From NCBI GenBank assembly GCA_029246505.1, contig JAQWNC010000007.1, positions 57,944-121,943 on the forward strand: DNA of 64,000 nucleotides. The letters run 5' to 3'. The first letter of the stretch is position 1. Each line of letters begins with the position of its first letter. Origin of the DNA: Arenicellaceae bacterium. Its GTDB lineage: Bacteria > Pseudomonadota > Gammaproteobacteria > Arenicellales > Arenicellaceae. The notes below the pieces were generated by a model. It did no database searches, was not told where the DNA came from, and was given only the letters and a program-made list of their open reading frames with translations. Shown here piece by piece: positions 1 to 7,920 of the stretch. The translations under genes were made by a program, and so were the position numbers.

Positions 1-1
1 T

Positions 2-1336
2 TTTGTGCTGGGCTCGTTTATGCAAAGTAAAATGTATGAACAGGGAGTCACCTGCACTAACTGCCACAATCCGCACAGTGGAGAACTGGTAGCCACAGGA
101 AATAGCCTATGCGCACAATGCCATCAACCAGCTGTTTACGACTTATCCGAGCATCATCATCACCAGGCCGGCTCTGAAGGTGCGCAGTGCGTCAATTGTC
201 ATATGCCTGAGCGAACTTATATGCAAGTTGATAACCGTCGGGATCATAGTTTCACCATTCCAAGCCCAGCGCTTTCGCAAGATCTGGATGTGCCTAACGC
301 TTGCACACAGTGTCATATAGGGCGCAATAATAATTGGGTTGCCGACACCATGGATCAATGGAATGTTAAATCAACGGATGGGCATTGGGCATATTTATCT
401 AATGCGGTACAAGATGGTGACATCCTGGTAACCCGGCCGTTGACTGATTTGCTAAAGCAACAAACACTCCCCGCCTTAGTGCAGGCCAGTTTAATGGAAA
501 AACTGGCTCGGATGCCTTCCAGGGTCAGTGCGGAAACCGCAGTACAGCAACTCACAAATGAAAACCCGATGGTTAGGCGTGCCGGAGCAAGTGCGATGCA
601 AAATATGCCTAGCGAACTGAGATGGCAGGTTTTGTCGCCATACCTTAATGACCCGAGCAGCAGCGTTCGTTTTGAAATTGCTTCTGTGCTCGTCAGTAGG
701 TATTCGGAACTTCTTCCTAACCAACAAGCGCAGCTTTTACCTTTAATCGACGAATACCGCCAGATGCTAGAAGTATCAAGTGATTTTCCATCGACTCAAA
801 TAGCCATTGCTAACCTTGAGCTTGGCATGCGCAATTTGGTTGCGGTGGAAGCCGCCTATCGTCAAGCCCTGCGTATCGAGCCTAATCTGGTACCAGCACT
901 ACTTAATTTAGCAGATTACTACCGCTCAATTGGAGAGGAAGCTCAAGGGCAGCCATTATTACAAAAAGCACTCACAGTGGCGCCTGAAAGCGGGGCTGCT
1001 AATCACATCTATGGCCTGTACCTTGTTCGGGAGAAAAATTTACCGGCGGCATTAGAATATCTTAAAACAGCAGTTGATGCCGAGGATGCTGAGCCTCGAT
1101 ACGCATATGTATATGCTATTGCTCTGGAGCATAGTGGCCAAATCAATCAGGCTGTTAAGGCATTGGCTGCTGCTAATGATCGCTGGCCAAACCAATACGA
1201 TTTACTGCTGACTCAGGTTACCTTTATGGATAGAACGGGCGACACCAAATCGATCTACCGGTATATTTCAAGGTTAACTGCAGTCGCGCCAAACTCCGCT
1301 GAAGTTAAAAGGTTCTTGCACAAGTACACCAATTGA
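2..1336 (+). CDS. Multihaem cytochrome c with HEAT-like and TPR repeats (5' partial)
   Basis: The frame is open to the left edge of the window, so the true start and any signal peptide lie outside; the GTG at 5 is only the first possible internal start. Four CxxCH haem-binding motifs (CTNCH, CAQCH, CVNCH, CTQCH) fall in the first 105 visible residues, with a His-rich stretch between the second and third. Residues about 150-260 look like short helical HEAT-type repeats, and about 265-443 like three or four TPR units. This layout matches exported doubled-CxxCH cytochromes with a C-terminal TPR scaffold. Covalent haem attachment places it in the periplasm. It probably transfers electrons, but the redox partner cannot be told from the sequence. 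Confident about the cytochrome/TPR architecture, not about the role. Confidence 0.85.
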   Translation, partial: FVLGSFMQSKMYEQGVTCTNCHNPHSGELVATGNSLCAQCHQPAVYDLSEHHHHQAGSEGAQCVNCHMPERTYMQVDNRRDHSFTIPSPALSQDLDVPNACTQCHIGRNNNWVADTMDQWNVKSTDGHWAYLSNAVQDGDILVTRPLTDLLKQQTLPALVQASLMEKLARMPSRVSAETAVQQLTNENPMVRRAGASAMQNMPSELRWQVLSPYLNDPSSSVRFEIASVLVSRYSELLPNQQAQLLPLIDEYRQMLEVSSDFPSTQIAIANLELGMRNLVAVEAAYRQALRIEPNLVPALLNLADYYRSIGEEAQGQPLLQKALTVAPESGAANHIYGLYLVREKNLPAALEYLKTAVDAEDAEPRYAYVYAIALEHSGQINQAVKALAAANDRWPNQYDLLLTQVTFMDRTGDTKSIYRYISRLTAVAPNSAEVKRFLHKYTN

Positions 1337-1548
1337 CTTACATCTGATATTACTGAGATTCAATCAACAATGCCTGGCAGTAAGTCACGATTAGTCGAAC
1401 ATATACTTTATACTTCCTGCACTTTAGTTACCTGCCCTTTTAAATGAGCGGATTCGAATAGGCTTATAATTGAAACAACGCGAACGGTTCAGCTGCCAAA
1501 ACGTTTAGAGAGTATTTGCTGCATCAAATCACCACTGGGAGATATTAA

Positions 1549-3186
1549 ATGAAATTTTTTAAACGCCTAGGCTTACTGACCCTATTAGTTATTGCAACTG
1601 GCTGTTCAGAGATAGAACAAGCCACCCCTGAAATGGTGGAGGCTGTGGCAGATAGCCGCCCCAATATTCTTTTTATTGTCGCAGACGATCTTGGTTTTAC
1701 GGACATTGGAGCGTTTGGTGGTGAGATCCCAACCCCTAATCTTGACGAACTTGCGATGGAGGGCTTACGCTTAAACAATCTGCACACCGCTGCCGCCTGT
1801 CAATCTGTCCGCACAATGTTTATGTCGAGTAACGGTGTTTCTGTTGCGCTGGAAATGCGACCCTCACCAAATAATCAGCGGAATAATTTACTCAAACTCG
1901 AATACGCAATAATACCGGAGTTGCTTCAAGAAGCCGGTTATGCCACTTATATGACTGGCAAGTGGGATCTGGGATTGGATGAGGGTTATACCCCGGCGAC
2001 AAGGGGCTTTGATCGCTCCTTTGTGATGCTGCATGGCAGTTCGAGTTACTTTGCAGAAACCTTTCTAGTTGGTGATGACCTTGGTTTTCAGGACGACGGT
2101 CGGCCAGCTAATGTTAAAGACTTGCCAGAAGATTTCTACGTCACCGAGTACTATACCGACAAGATGCTTGAATATCTTCAATCTCATGAAGATGGGCAAC
2201 CATGGTTTGCCTATATGCCGTATACCTCTCCTCACTGGCCTCTACAGTTGCCAGACGACTGGTTAGATCGCCACGAAGGCGCTTATGATATGGGCTATGA
2301 TAAATTACGCGAGCAAAGGTATGCCAGCGCGATGCAAGCTGGCGTATTGCCAGTAAATTCTAGTTTGGAAGATTTTGAGCCTTTAACGGAGCCTTGGGAT
2401 AACTTGAGCAATGAAGAAAAAGCACGTTATTCAAGAGCTCAAGGATTATATGCGGGCATGGTCGAATACTTGGATATGAGTATTGGTCGAGTAATTAGCT
2501 ACCTTGAAGAGAGCGGGCAGATGGATAATACCGTTATCGTATTTATGTCGGATCACGGGGCTTCTTCGGGAGAACACGGAGTGAATACCGGTCGCGTTCC
2601 CCAAGGCGGTGGGCCACCAATGCCCGATAATGTCGATAATAGCTATGATAATTTCGGCAAAGTGAACTCTTTTGTAGATCATGGTCGGGGCTTCGGCGAG
2701 TCTGCTTCTGCACCATTTAAGAACCTAAAAGGGACAATTGATGAAGGTGGCTTGCGAGCCGCAGCATTCGTGCACTATCCTGCTGCGGTTGCAGGTGGCG
2801 GTGTAAGCAGTGCATTTATGTCGGGTCTGGATCTTCTGCCGACTTTTATGGAAATTGCCGAAACTGAACACCCGGGTGCCAGCACTTTTCGTGGACGCGA
2901 AGTTAAAGGTATTCTTGGAACTTCAGCATGGGCCCATTTAACCGGCCAAGCTGAAACCGTACATTCCGATACGAGTAATACAGTTGGTTGGACGCGCGGA
3001 GGTGGAGGGGTGTTGATTCGCGGCGACTACAAAGCGATCAATACTGTACCTCCGGGCCAGCGAGGGACGACAGATTGGCGTCTATATAATATTGTCGCTG
3101 ACCCTGGCGAACATCGAGACCTGGCGGTGGAGCAGCCTGAGCTTGTTGCTGAATTGGCAATGGAATGGGAACTCAACTGGAAATAG
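1549..3186 (+). CDS. Sulfatase-family (alkaline phosphatase superfamily) lipoprotein
   Basis: 545 residues. The leader ends in a lipobox (IATGC, Cys19), so an outer-membrane or periplasmic lipoprotein is expected. The sulfatase core is clear: ADDLGFTDIG (metal-binding Asp pair, about residues 45-54), TPNLDELAMEG, a C-terminal SDHG motif, and a K-G-T-x-D-E-G-G segment. Two active-site signatures are unusual. The formylglycine site, normally C-x-P-x-R, reads C84-Q-S-V-R88. The usual GKWHLG reads GKWDLG, with Asp140 replacing the substrate-contacting His. It may therefore be a diverged sulfatase, a phosphodiesterase-like relative or an inactive homologue. It stands alone between a cytochrome gene and the DUF6152-pair operon. 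ATG start is preceded by a GGGAG-like site. Fold assignment is firm; activity and substrate are open. Confidence 0.88.
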   Translation: MKFFKRLGLLTLLVIATGCSEIEQATPEMVEAVADSRPNILFIVADDLGFTDIGAFGGEIPTPNLDELAMEGLRLNNLHTAAACQSVRTMFMSSNGVSVALEMRPSPNNQRNNLLKLEYAIIPELLQEAGYATYMTGKWDLGLDEGYTPATRGFDRSFVMLHGSSSYFAETFLVGDDLGFQDDGRPANVKDLPEDFYVTEYYTDKMLEYLQSHEDGQPWFAYMPYTSPHWPLQLPDDWLDRHEGAYDMGYDKLREQRYASAMQAGVLPVNSSLEDFEPLTEPWDNLSNEEKARYSRAQGLYAGMVEYLDMSIGRVISYLEESGQMDNTVIVFMSDHGASSGEHGVNTGRVPQGGGPPMPDNVDNSYDNFGKVNSFVDHGRGFGESASAPFKNLKGTIDEGGLRAAAFVHYPAAVAGGGVSSAFMSGLDLLPTFMEIAETEHPGASTFRGREVKGILGTSAWAHLTGQAETVHSDTSNTVGWTRGGGGVLIRGDYKAINTVPPGQRGTTDWRLYNIVADPGEHRDLAVEQPELVAELAMEWELNWK

Positions 3187-3440
3187 GTTGGTCGGGGCGA
3201 AACTCAAGAAGTTCGGCTGAAGATCGCCCCTCCAGTTTCATTTTCACTAGCACTGATAAAACCCTTCAATGCAGTGTTGATATCCGCAGCTTGCTCATAA
3301 AGCCCGGTTAATCGTGTAACAAAACTTACCGTGGTGGTGTATGTGAATGTTTGCTTTGGGGAATAAGCATCCATTCGATTAATGGGGCATATGCTTTATA
3401 CTGCTAATAACTTGCGTATCTTCTGTTGATGGGTAATTAA

Positions 3441-5009
3441 ATGTTATTTCGATCTATAGTTTTATTAACCGTTTTTCTAAGTCTTTTTACTGGGATGGCT
3501 TTTGCCCAGACGGTGCCGCGCACAGCTAGTGGAAAACCCGATTTTCAGGGAATTTGGCAGGTGCAGAATCGCGCATCCTATAACGTGCAGAGCCACACGG
3601 CACGGTACGATATGCTGCCGGGCATGGGTGTTGTGGTGGATGGCGAAATTCCGTACCAGCCTTGGGCGCTTGAACAGAAAAATACCAACTTCGCAAATCG
3701 GGAAACTGTTGACCCTTTGTCCAAGTGCTTTTTGCCTGGGGTACCTCGCATTATGTACATGGAGCACCCTTTTCATATTTTTCAAGCCGATGAACACGTT
3801 GCTATCACCTTTGAATGGACCCAAGTTTTTCGGCTCATTTACACCAACGGCCAGCAAACAATGTATCCCGGACTGAACTCATGGATGGGAAATTCACGGG
3901 GTGGTTGGGAAGGCGATGTGCTCGTCGTAGAGGTCACCGAGCATAATGATCAAACCTGGTTCGACGCGGCCGGAAATTTTCACAGTGACGCGCTGCACTT
4001 AACTGAGCGTTACCGAATGCTTGACGAGAACACCATTGATTATGAAGTGACGATCGTAGATGAAAATGTTTTTACTCGCCCCTGGGCCATTGGCATGACC
4101 TTGCACCGTCAGACTCATATGGACCGGATTCTTGAATTCCAGTGCCAGGCTGAAGTTGAGGAAGCAAACGGTGACTTCGAGCGCGATGTTCGTACCTGGT
4201 ACCCAGCAGTTATCCCTGCGGATAATGAACTATTTGATGCAAACGCTGGTGCCGATTTGCCAGAGCTAGTTGTGGCCGCTGATATTCCCCGTTTGCCAGA
4301 TGGCACCCCCGATATAAGCGGATACTATATGGCAGATGGTGGTGGGGCGAACTATGGTCTGGAAACCTTTGCAGGACGCTTCCTGTTACCAGATTCACGG
4401 GGAGTTGTGATTGACCCTCCTGATGGCCTGCTGCCATATCAGAATTGGGCCAGAGCCGAACGTATTGATCGTGAGGGCGCACACCGCGGCTATGAGGACC
4501 CGACGGCACACTGTTTTCTGGGTGGTGTCCCGCGCTCTCATTACGTGCCGGCGCCATTCTTTTTTCTGCAACCGCCAGGGCATGTGGTGGTGTTACATGA
4601 GCGCATGTCGTACCGACAAATATTTTTAGATGGACGCGCCCATCTTCCAGACCACATTCGTCTTTGGCAGGGCGACTCTGTTGGCCGCTGGGAAGGCGAT
4701 ACCTTAGTGGTTGAAAGTACAAACTTTAACGGAAAATCCTGGCTCAATGAGGTTGGCGATGTAGTAAGTCACGCCCAAACCGTTGTTGAGACGTTTACGC
4801 CGGTTACTGCAGATCAGATTATTTACCGTGCAACGGTCAGTGATCCTATAACCTCTACGCGGCCGTGGACCATTGAAATACCCTTTAATCGGGAAGACCA
4901 GGAAATTCTTGAAACTGCTTGTTTAGAAGACAATAACGATCTTGGGCATTTGCGGGATGTTCGTGACGAATACCGCGCCGCACAAAAAGCCTCATCACAG
5001 GAAAAATAA
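3441..5009 (+). CDS. Exported two-domain protein of unknown function (DUF6152 partner family, tandem repeat)
   Basis: 522 residues with an N-terminal signal peptide ending near TGMAFAQ (about residue 23). The mature protein contains two copies of one domain. Copy 1 opens with G-K-P-D-F-Q-G-I-W, and copy 2 opens near residue 283 with G-T-P-D-I-S-G-Y-Y. Both carry the core G-x-W-E-G-D-x-L-V-V-E followed by a T-R-P-W segment, and each has a C-F-L-x-G-V-P-R motif. Relatives elsewhere in this window carry a single copy of about 300 residues. I know no biochemical function for this family. The next gene begins one base after the stop and encodes a DUF6152 protein, so the two are surely cotranscribed. 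Periplasmic location is inferred from the leader. Confidence 0.8.
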   Translation: MLFRSIVLLTVFLSLFTGMAFAQTVPRTASGKPDFQGIWQVQNRASYNVQSHTARYDMLPGMGVVVDGEIPYQPWALEQKNTNFANRETVDPLSKCFLPGVPRIMYMEHPFHIFQADEHVAITFEWTQVFRLIYTNGQQTMYPGLNSWMGNSRGGWEGDVLVVEVTEHNDQTWFDAAGNFHSDALHLTERYRMLDENTIDYEVTIVDENVFTRPWAIGMTLHRQTHMDRILEFQCQAEVEEANGDFERDVRTWYPAVIPADNELFDANAGADLPELVVAADIPRLPDGTPDISGYYMADGGGANYGLETFAGRFLLPDSRGVVIDPPDGLLPYQNWARAERIDREGAHRGYEDPTAHCFLGGVPRSHYVPAPFFFLQPPGHVVVLHERMSYRQIFLDGRAHLPDHIRLWQGDSVGRWEGDTLVVESTNFNGKSWLNEVGDVVSHAQTVVETFTPVTADQIIYRATVSDPITSTRPWTIEIPFNREDQEILETACLEDNNDLGHLRDVRDEYRAAQKASSQEK

Positions 5010-5010
5010 T

Positions 5011-5415
5011 ATGCTTAGATTGCTTACTACTTTGTTTATTCTAGCGAGTGGAACGCTCGCCGGAAATACTCTGGCACACCATTCGTTTGCCGCAGAATTC
5101 GATAATACTAAACCCGTAGAATTGACGGGCACAGTGACTGAGATGAAATGGTCCAATCCACACGCATGGATTTATATGGATGTTGAGGATGAGTCCGGCA
5201 ATGTCGTGAACTGGGCGTTGGAAAGCATATCTGGCAATGTTCTGATACGTCGTGGTTGGCGTAAAGCAGACTTACCTGCAGGCATCGTTGTGAGTGTTGT
5301 AGGTTGGCAGGCGCGCAATGCCAGCCCAACTGCGAGCATTCGATTTGTGACCTTAAGCGATGGTCGGCGATTATTCGCCGGTACTGGTACTGCAACCCCG
5401 GCAACAGAAGAGTAG
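5011..5415 (+). CDS. DUF6152 family exported protein
   Basis: 134 residues. The start is the ATG one base after the upstream stop, with AGGA in front; a longer in-frame ORF would overlap the previous gene and lacks a signal peptide. The leader ends at T-L-A and the mature chain begins HHSFAAEFD, the AHHS hallmark of DUF6152. Other family marks are G-T-V-T-E-M-K-W-S-N-P-H-A-W, the acidic strand V-E-D-E-S-G-N-V, then W-A-L-E. A small all-beta periplasmic protein is likely. No function is established. The conserved N-terminal His pair and the NPH motif could bind a metal, which is inference only. Translationally coupled to the upstream partner gene. Confidence 0.82.
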   Translation: MLRLLTTLFILASGTLAGNTLAHHSFAAEFDNTKPVELTGTVTEMKWSNPHAWIYMDVEDESGNVVNWALESISGNVLIRRGWRKADLPAGIVVSVVGWQARNASPTASIRFVTLSDGRRLFAGTGTATPATEE

Positions 5416-5633
5416 GAATAGCTTCTTTTGATCACAGTCTTGCTTTATGCCCAGGTATTTCAGCGGGAATTCGAAGGTTATCTCAAGTGCAGCAGAATGG
5501 AATTAGGGTCGCCAAGAATTAAACGGTCACTGTTTTTGGCTTTAGGAAACCCCAAATTAGAGTTACTCTCTTACTGAGGCCCGAATATCATCAATACTCC
5601 CTTACGACGTTATTGGCCCAAAGAGATGAACTA

Positions 5634-6029
5634 ATGGCAGTGTCAAAAACCTATTTAGATATTCCAGGAACCTTTGTGTTTGATGCAGAGCATTCTCGAT
5701 TGGGTTATCCGCTCAATATGTTTTGTATGTCTCTTAGCAAAGAAGAGAACCGTTCTGCGTTCACAGAAGATTGTAAATCTTATATGAACAGATTCGAAAT
5801 GACTGAAGCACAAAAACAGTCAATACGCGATCGCAACTGGAACATGATGCTAGAACAAGGCGGAAATATTTACTATATGTTAAAGCTCGCTGGTGCGGAT
5901 GGCACACCTTACGAACAGGTTTATGCAGCTATGAGTGGAGACGAACCAAGTGATTATAGGAGCATGATGATCGGTGGTGGGCGCCTTCCTGAAGGTAATC
6001 TTTATAAGTCAGATTGGGCGAAGAAATAG
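5634..6029 (+). CDS. ligA: Protocatechuate 4,5-dioxygenase alpha subunit-like (LigA)
   Basis: 131 residues from the ATG at 5634; a TTG 21 bases upstream is in frame, but family alignment favours the ATG (MAVSKTYLDIPGTFVFD). The G-Y-P-L-N-M-F-C-M-S-L segment followed by K-E-E-N-R is characteristic of the small helical LigA subunit of extradiol dioxygenases. In the known enzyme, LigA caps the active site of LigB and together they cleave protocatechuate between carbons 4 and 5. The ligB-like gene starts one base after this stop, so the pair is coupled. Downstream pathway genes (ligC, ligI, ligJ, ligK) are not in the window, so the actual catechol substrate is uncertain; gallate or another catechol is possible. 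Confidence 0.85.
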   Translation: MAVSKTYLDIPGTFVFDAEHSRLGYPLNMFCMSLSKEENRSAFTEDCKSYMNRFEMTEAQKQSIRDRNWNMMLEQGGNIYYMLKLAGADGTPYEQVYAAMSGDEPSDYRSMMIGGGRLPEGNLYKSDWAKK

Positions 6030-6030
6030 T

Positions 6031-6873
6031 ATGGCTAAGATAGTAGGAGCGGCCATGATGTCGCACGTGCCGTTGCTTGGTCTAGCGGTCGATCATGCTA
6101 AAAAAGAGGAAGAGTACTTTAAGCCGGTGTTTAATGCTTTTGATGTATCAAAAAAATGGATAGAGGATATTAATCCTGATGCAATCATCCTTGTTTATAA
6201 CGATCACGCGTCAGCTTTTTCCTTAGATTTGATCCCAACCTTTGCCATAGGTTGCGCTGCTGAATTTATGCCGGCGGATGAGGGGTTTGGGCGACGCGAA
6301 GTTCCGATAGTGCCAGGGTATCCAGAACTCGCTTGGCATATCGCACAATCAACAATATTGGATGAGTTCGATATTACCATTGTTAATAAGATGGATGTCG
6401 ATCATGGCCTAACCGTGCCGCTCTCACTAATGTTTGGTGAGCCCGATGAATGGCCAATCCCCATTATTCCGCTCGCCGTGAATGTTATTCAGTACCCTCC
6501 TCCGACGGGTAATCGTTGCCTTAACTTGGGCAAGTCGATCAAGCGAGCAGTAGGGTCTTTTCCCGAAAACAAGCGCGTCGTAATATTTGGTACAGGTGGC
6601 ATGTCCCATCAGTTACAGGGGCGGCGCACAGGGTTAATAAACCAAGAGTTTGATACTAATTACTTGGATAAATTTGGGTCGGCGCCTGAGGAATTGGCAA
6701 AGATTCCCCATGAAGATTATCTAAGATTAGCGGGGTCCGAAGGCATTGAATTGGTAATGTGGCTAGTCGCGCGGGGTGCAATGAATGAGCGCGTTCGGGA
6801 GATTCATCGCCACTACCATGTGCCGATTTCAAATACTGCTATAGGACACTTGATTCTCGAAAACGAAATCTAA
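6031..6873 (+). CDS. ligB: Protocatechuate 4,5-dioxygenase beta subunit-like (LigB)
   Basis: 280 residues from the ATG at 6031, one base after ligA. The Fe(II) ligands of the LigB family are visible: His12 in M-M-S-H-V-P, His59 in Y-N-D-H-A, and a Glu in the S-E-G-I-E segment near residue 240. The expected catalytic-base His lies in G-G-M-S-H-Q-L (His193). Length is slightly below Sphingobium LigB (about 300). The enzyme opens catechol rings with O2 in the cytoplasm. An upstream in-frame ATG at 5974 would overlap ligA and add residues without family support. The family call is strong; the substrate is not decided by sequence alone. Confidence 0.88.
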   Translation: MAKIVGAAMMSHVPLLGLAVDHAKKEEEYFKPVFNAFDVSKKWIEDINPDAIILVYNDHASAFSLDLIPTFAIGCAAEFMPADEGFGRREVPIVPGYPELAWHIAQSTILDEFDITIVNKMDVDHGLTVPLSLMFGEPDEWPIPIIPLAVNVIQYPPPTGNRCLNLGKSIKRAVGSFPENKRVVIFGTGGMSHQLQGRRTGLINQEFDTNYLDKFGSAPEELAKIPHEDYLRLAGSEGIELVMWLVARGAMNERVREIHRHYHVPISNTAIGHLILENEI

Positions 6874-7223
6874 ATTATTTGAACTACGCGCACTTTTTTT
6901 ACTTATATCTAAGGTATGACGCTACTCACATATGGAATGACCGCTTAATACTACGATTTTAACCGGTCGATGCAACAGTTTACTCTCTTATCAAAGAGAC
7001 AGGTGTTCAGGCGCTTAGAAAGTTAGCCTGAGCCTCAACAATCTTTAGGGCTACTCTTAGGTGAGGATGACAATCGTTTCATCTTCCCGAGGCCGTAGAT
7101 TTTTACTCAAGTATGGGTGTACTATGGTTGTCTAGTTGGCAGTATTGTTTGTCGGTGTTCACAGGACGCCGAACTTATCCTGGGGCTATATACTCCTGAT
7201 AAGAAACGGGTGGAGGCTTGTAG
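6874..7223. other. Intergenic region, 350 bp
   Basis: No coding frame with a start, RBS and family resemblance is visible. A weak six-base inverted repeat (TCAGGC...GCCTGA) lies at about 7009-7034. The last bases carry the strong GGAGG ribosome site of the next gene. The stretch presumably holds the promoter of the molybdenum hydroxylase operon, but I see no convincing -35/-10 pair. Confidence 0.5.
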
Positions 7224-7919
7224 ATGAACGAAGGAAACTCGATGACGGATCTGACCACAATGATGGTGTCTGAGGCGATGGTATCGAAACAAACATCAGT
7301 CTGCGGTCTGGCTCCGCCTAACATGTCGCGACGTGAGTTTATTAAAGGTGTAATCGCCTCAGGTGCCGTAGCGTCCGCAGGTGTTTTTATGCTTGCCGGG
7401 TGTTCGGATAACAGTAGCAGCGGGAATGTAGCTGTGCCGGCTACCGGCAATTTTGAGCGAATGATCACACTGAATATCAATGGCAGGGACCGGGTGGTTG
7501 ATGTATTACCCAACGAGACTCTGGCGATGACTCTTCGCTACAAGTTAGGCCTGACTGGCACAAAACTAGGTTGCGATCGTGGTGAATGCGGTGCCTGTAC
7601 GATCAATATTAATGATGTACAGCAATACTCTTGTTCTACCCTCACTCACACCGCAAGAGGGCGAGCCATAACGACCGTCGAAGGATTGCAGGGAGTAAAT
7701 GGAGAACTCCATACGATTCAGCAGGCATTTATTGATGAGCTTGGCCCACAATGCGGCTTCTGTACGCCAGGGCAAATAATGTCCACGGTTTCTTTACTTA
7801 AATCCAACCCTGACCCCACCAGGGAAGAAGCCAGGATGGCACTTTCCGGGAATCTCTGTCGTTGCGGTGCTTACGATCACTATCTGAATTCTGTTATGCG
7901 CGCTGCGGGAGAAGTCTAG
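7224..7919 (+). CDS. Molybdenum hydroxylase [2Fe-2S] subunit with Tat/lipoprotein leader
   Basis: 231 residues, preceded by GGAGG nine bases upstream. Residues about 34-60 contain the twin-arginine motif S-R-R-E-F-I-K-G, then a hydrophobic run ending in L-A-G-C, a lipobox. The rest is the xanthine-dehydrogenase-type iron-sulfur subunit. The plant-ferredoxin cluster motif is C-D-R-G-E-C-G-A-C with a fourth Cys in Q-Q-Y-S-C. The second cluster has C-G-F-C and C-R-C-G. This subunit feeds electrons from the molybdenum subunit to FAD. The Tat signal implies folded export of the assembled complex, as known for PaoABC and similar aldehyde oxidoreductases, perhaps with a lipid anchor. The 33 residues before the Tat motif are unusually long; a later start at the ATG beginning MSRREF is possible. 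Confidence 0.9.
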   Translation: MNEGNSMTDLTTMMVSEAMVSKQTSVCGLAPPNMSRREFIKGVIASGAVASAGVFMLAGCSDNSSSGNVAVPATGNFERMITLNINGRDRVVDVLPNETLAMTLRYKLGLTGTKLGCDRGECGACTININDVQQYSCSTLTHTARGRAITTVEGLQGVNGELHTIQQAFIDELGPQCGFCTPGQIMSTVSLLKSNPDPTREEARMALSGNLCRCGAYDHYLNSVMRAAGEV

Positions 7920-7920
7920 A

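Noticed and set aside
4210..4722. 170-codon minus-strand frame inside the two-domain exported protein
   Set aside because: His/Pro-rich translation typical of an antisense shadow; the plus-strand gene has a clear signal peptide and family motifs.
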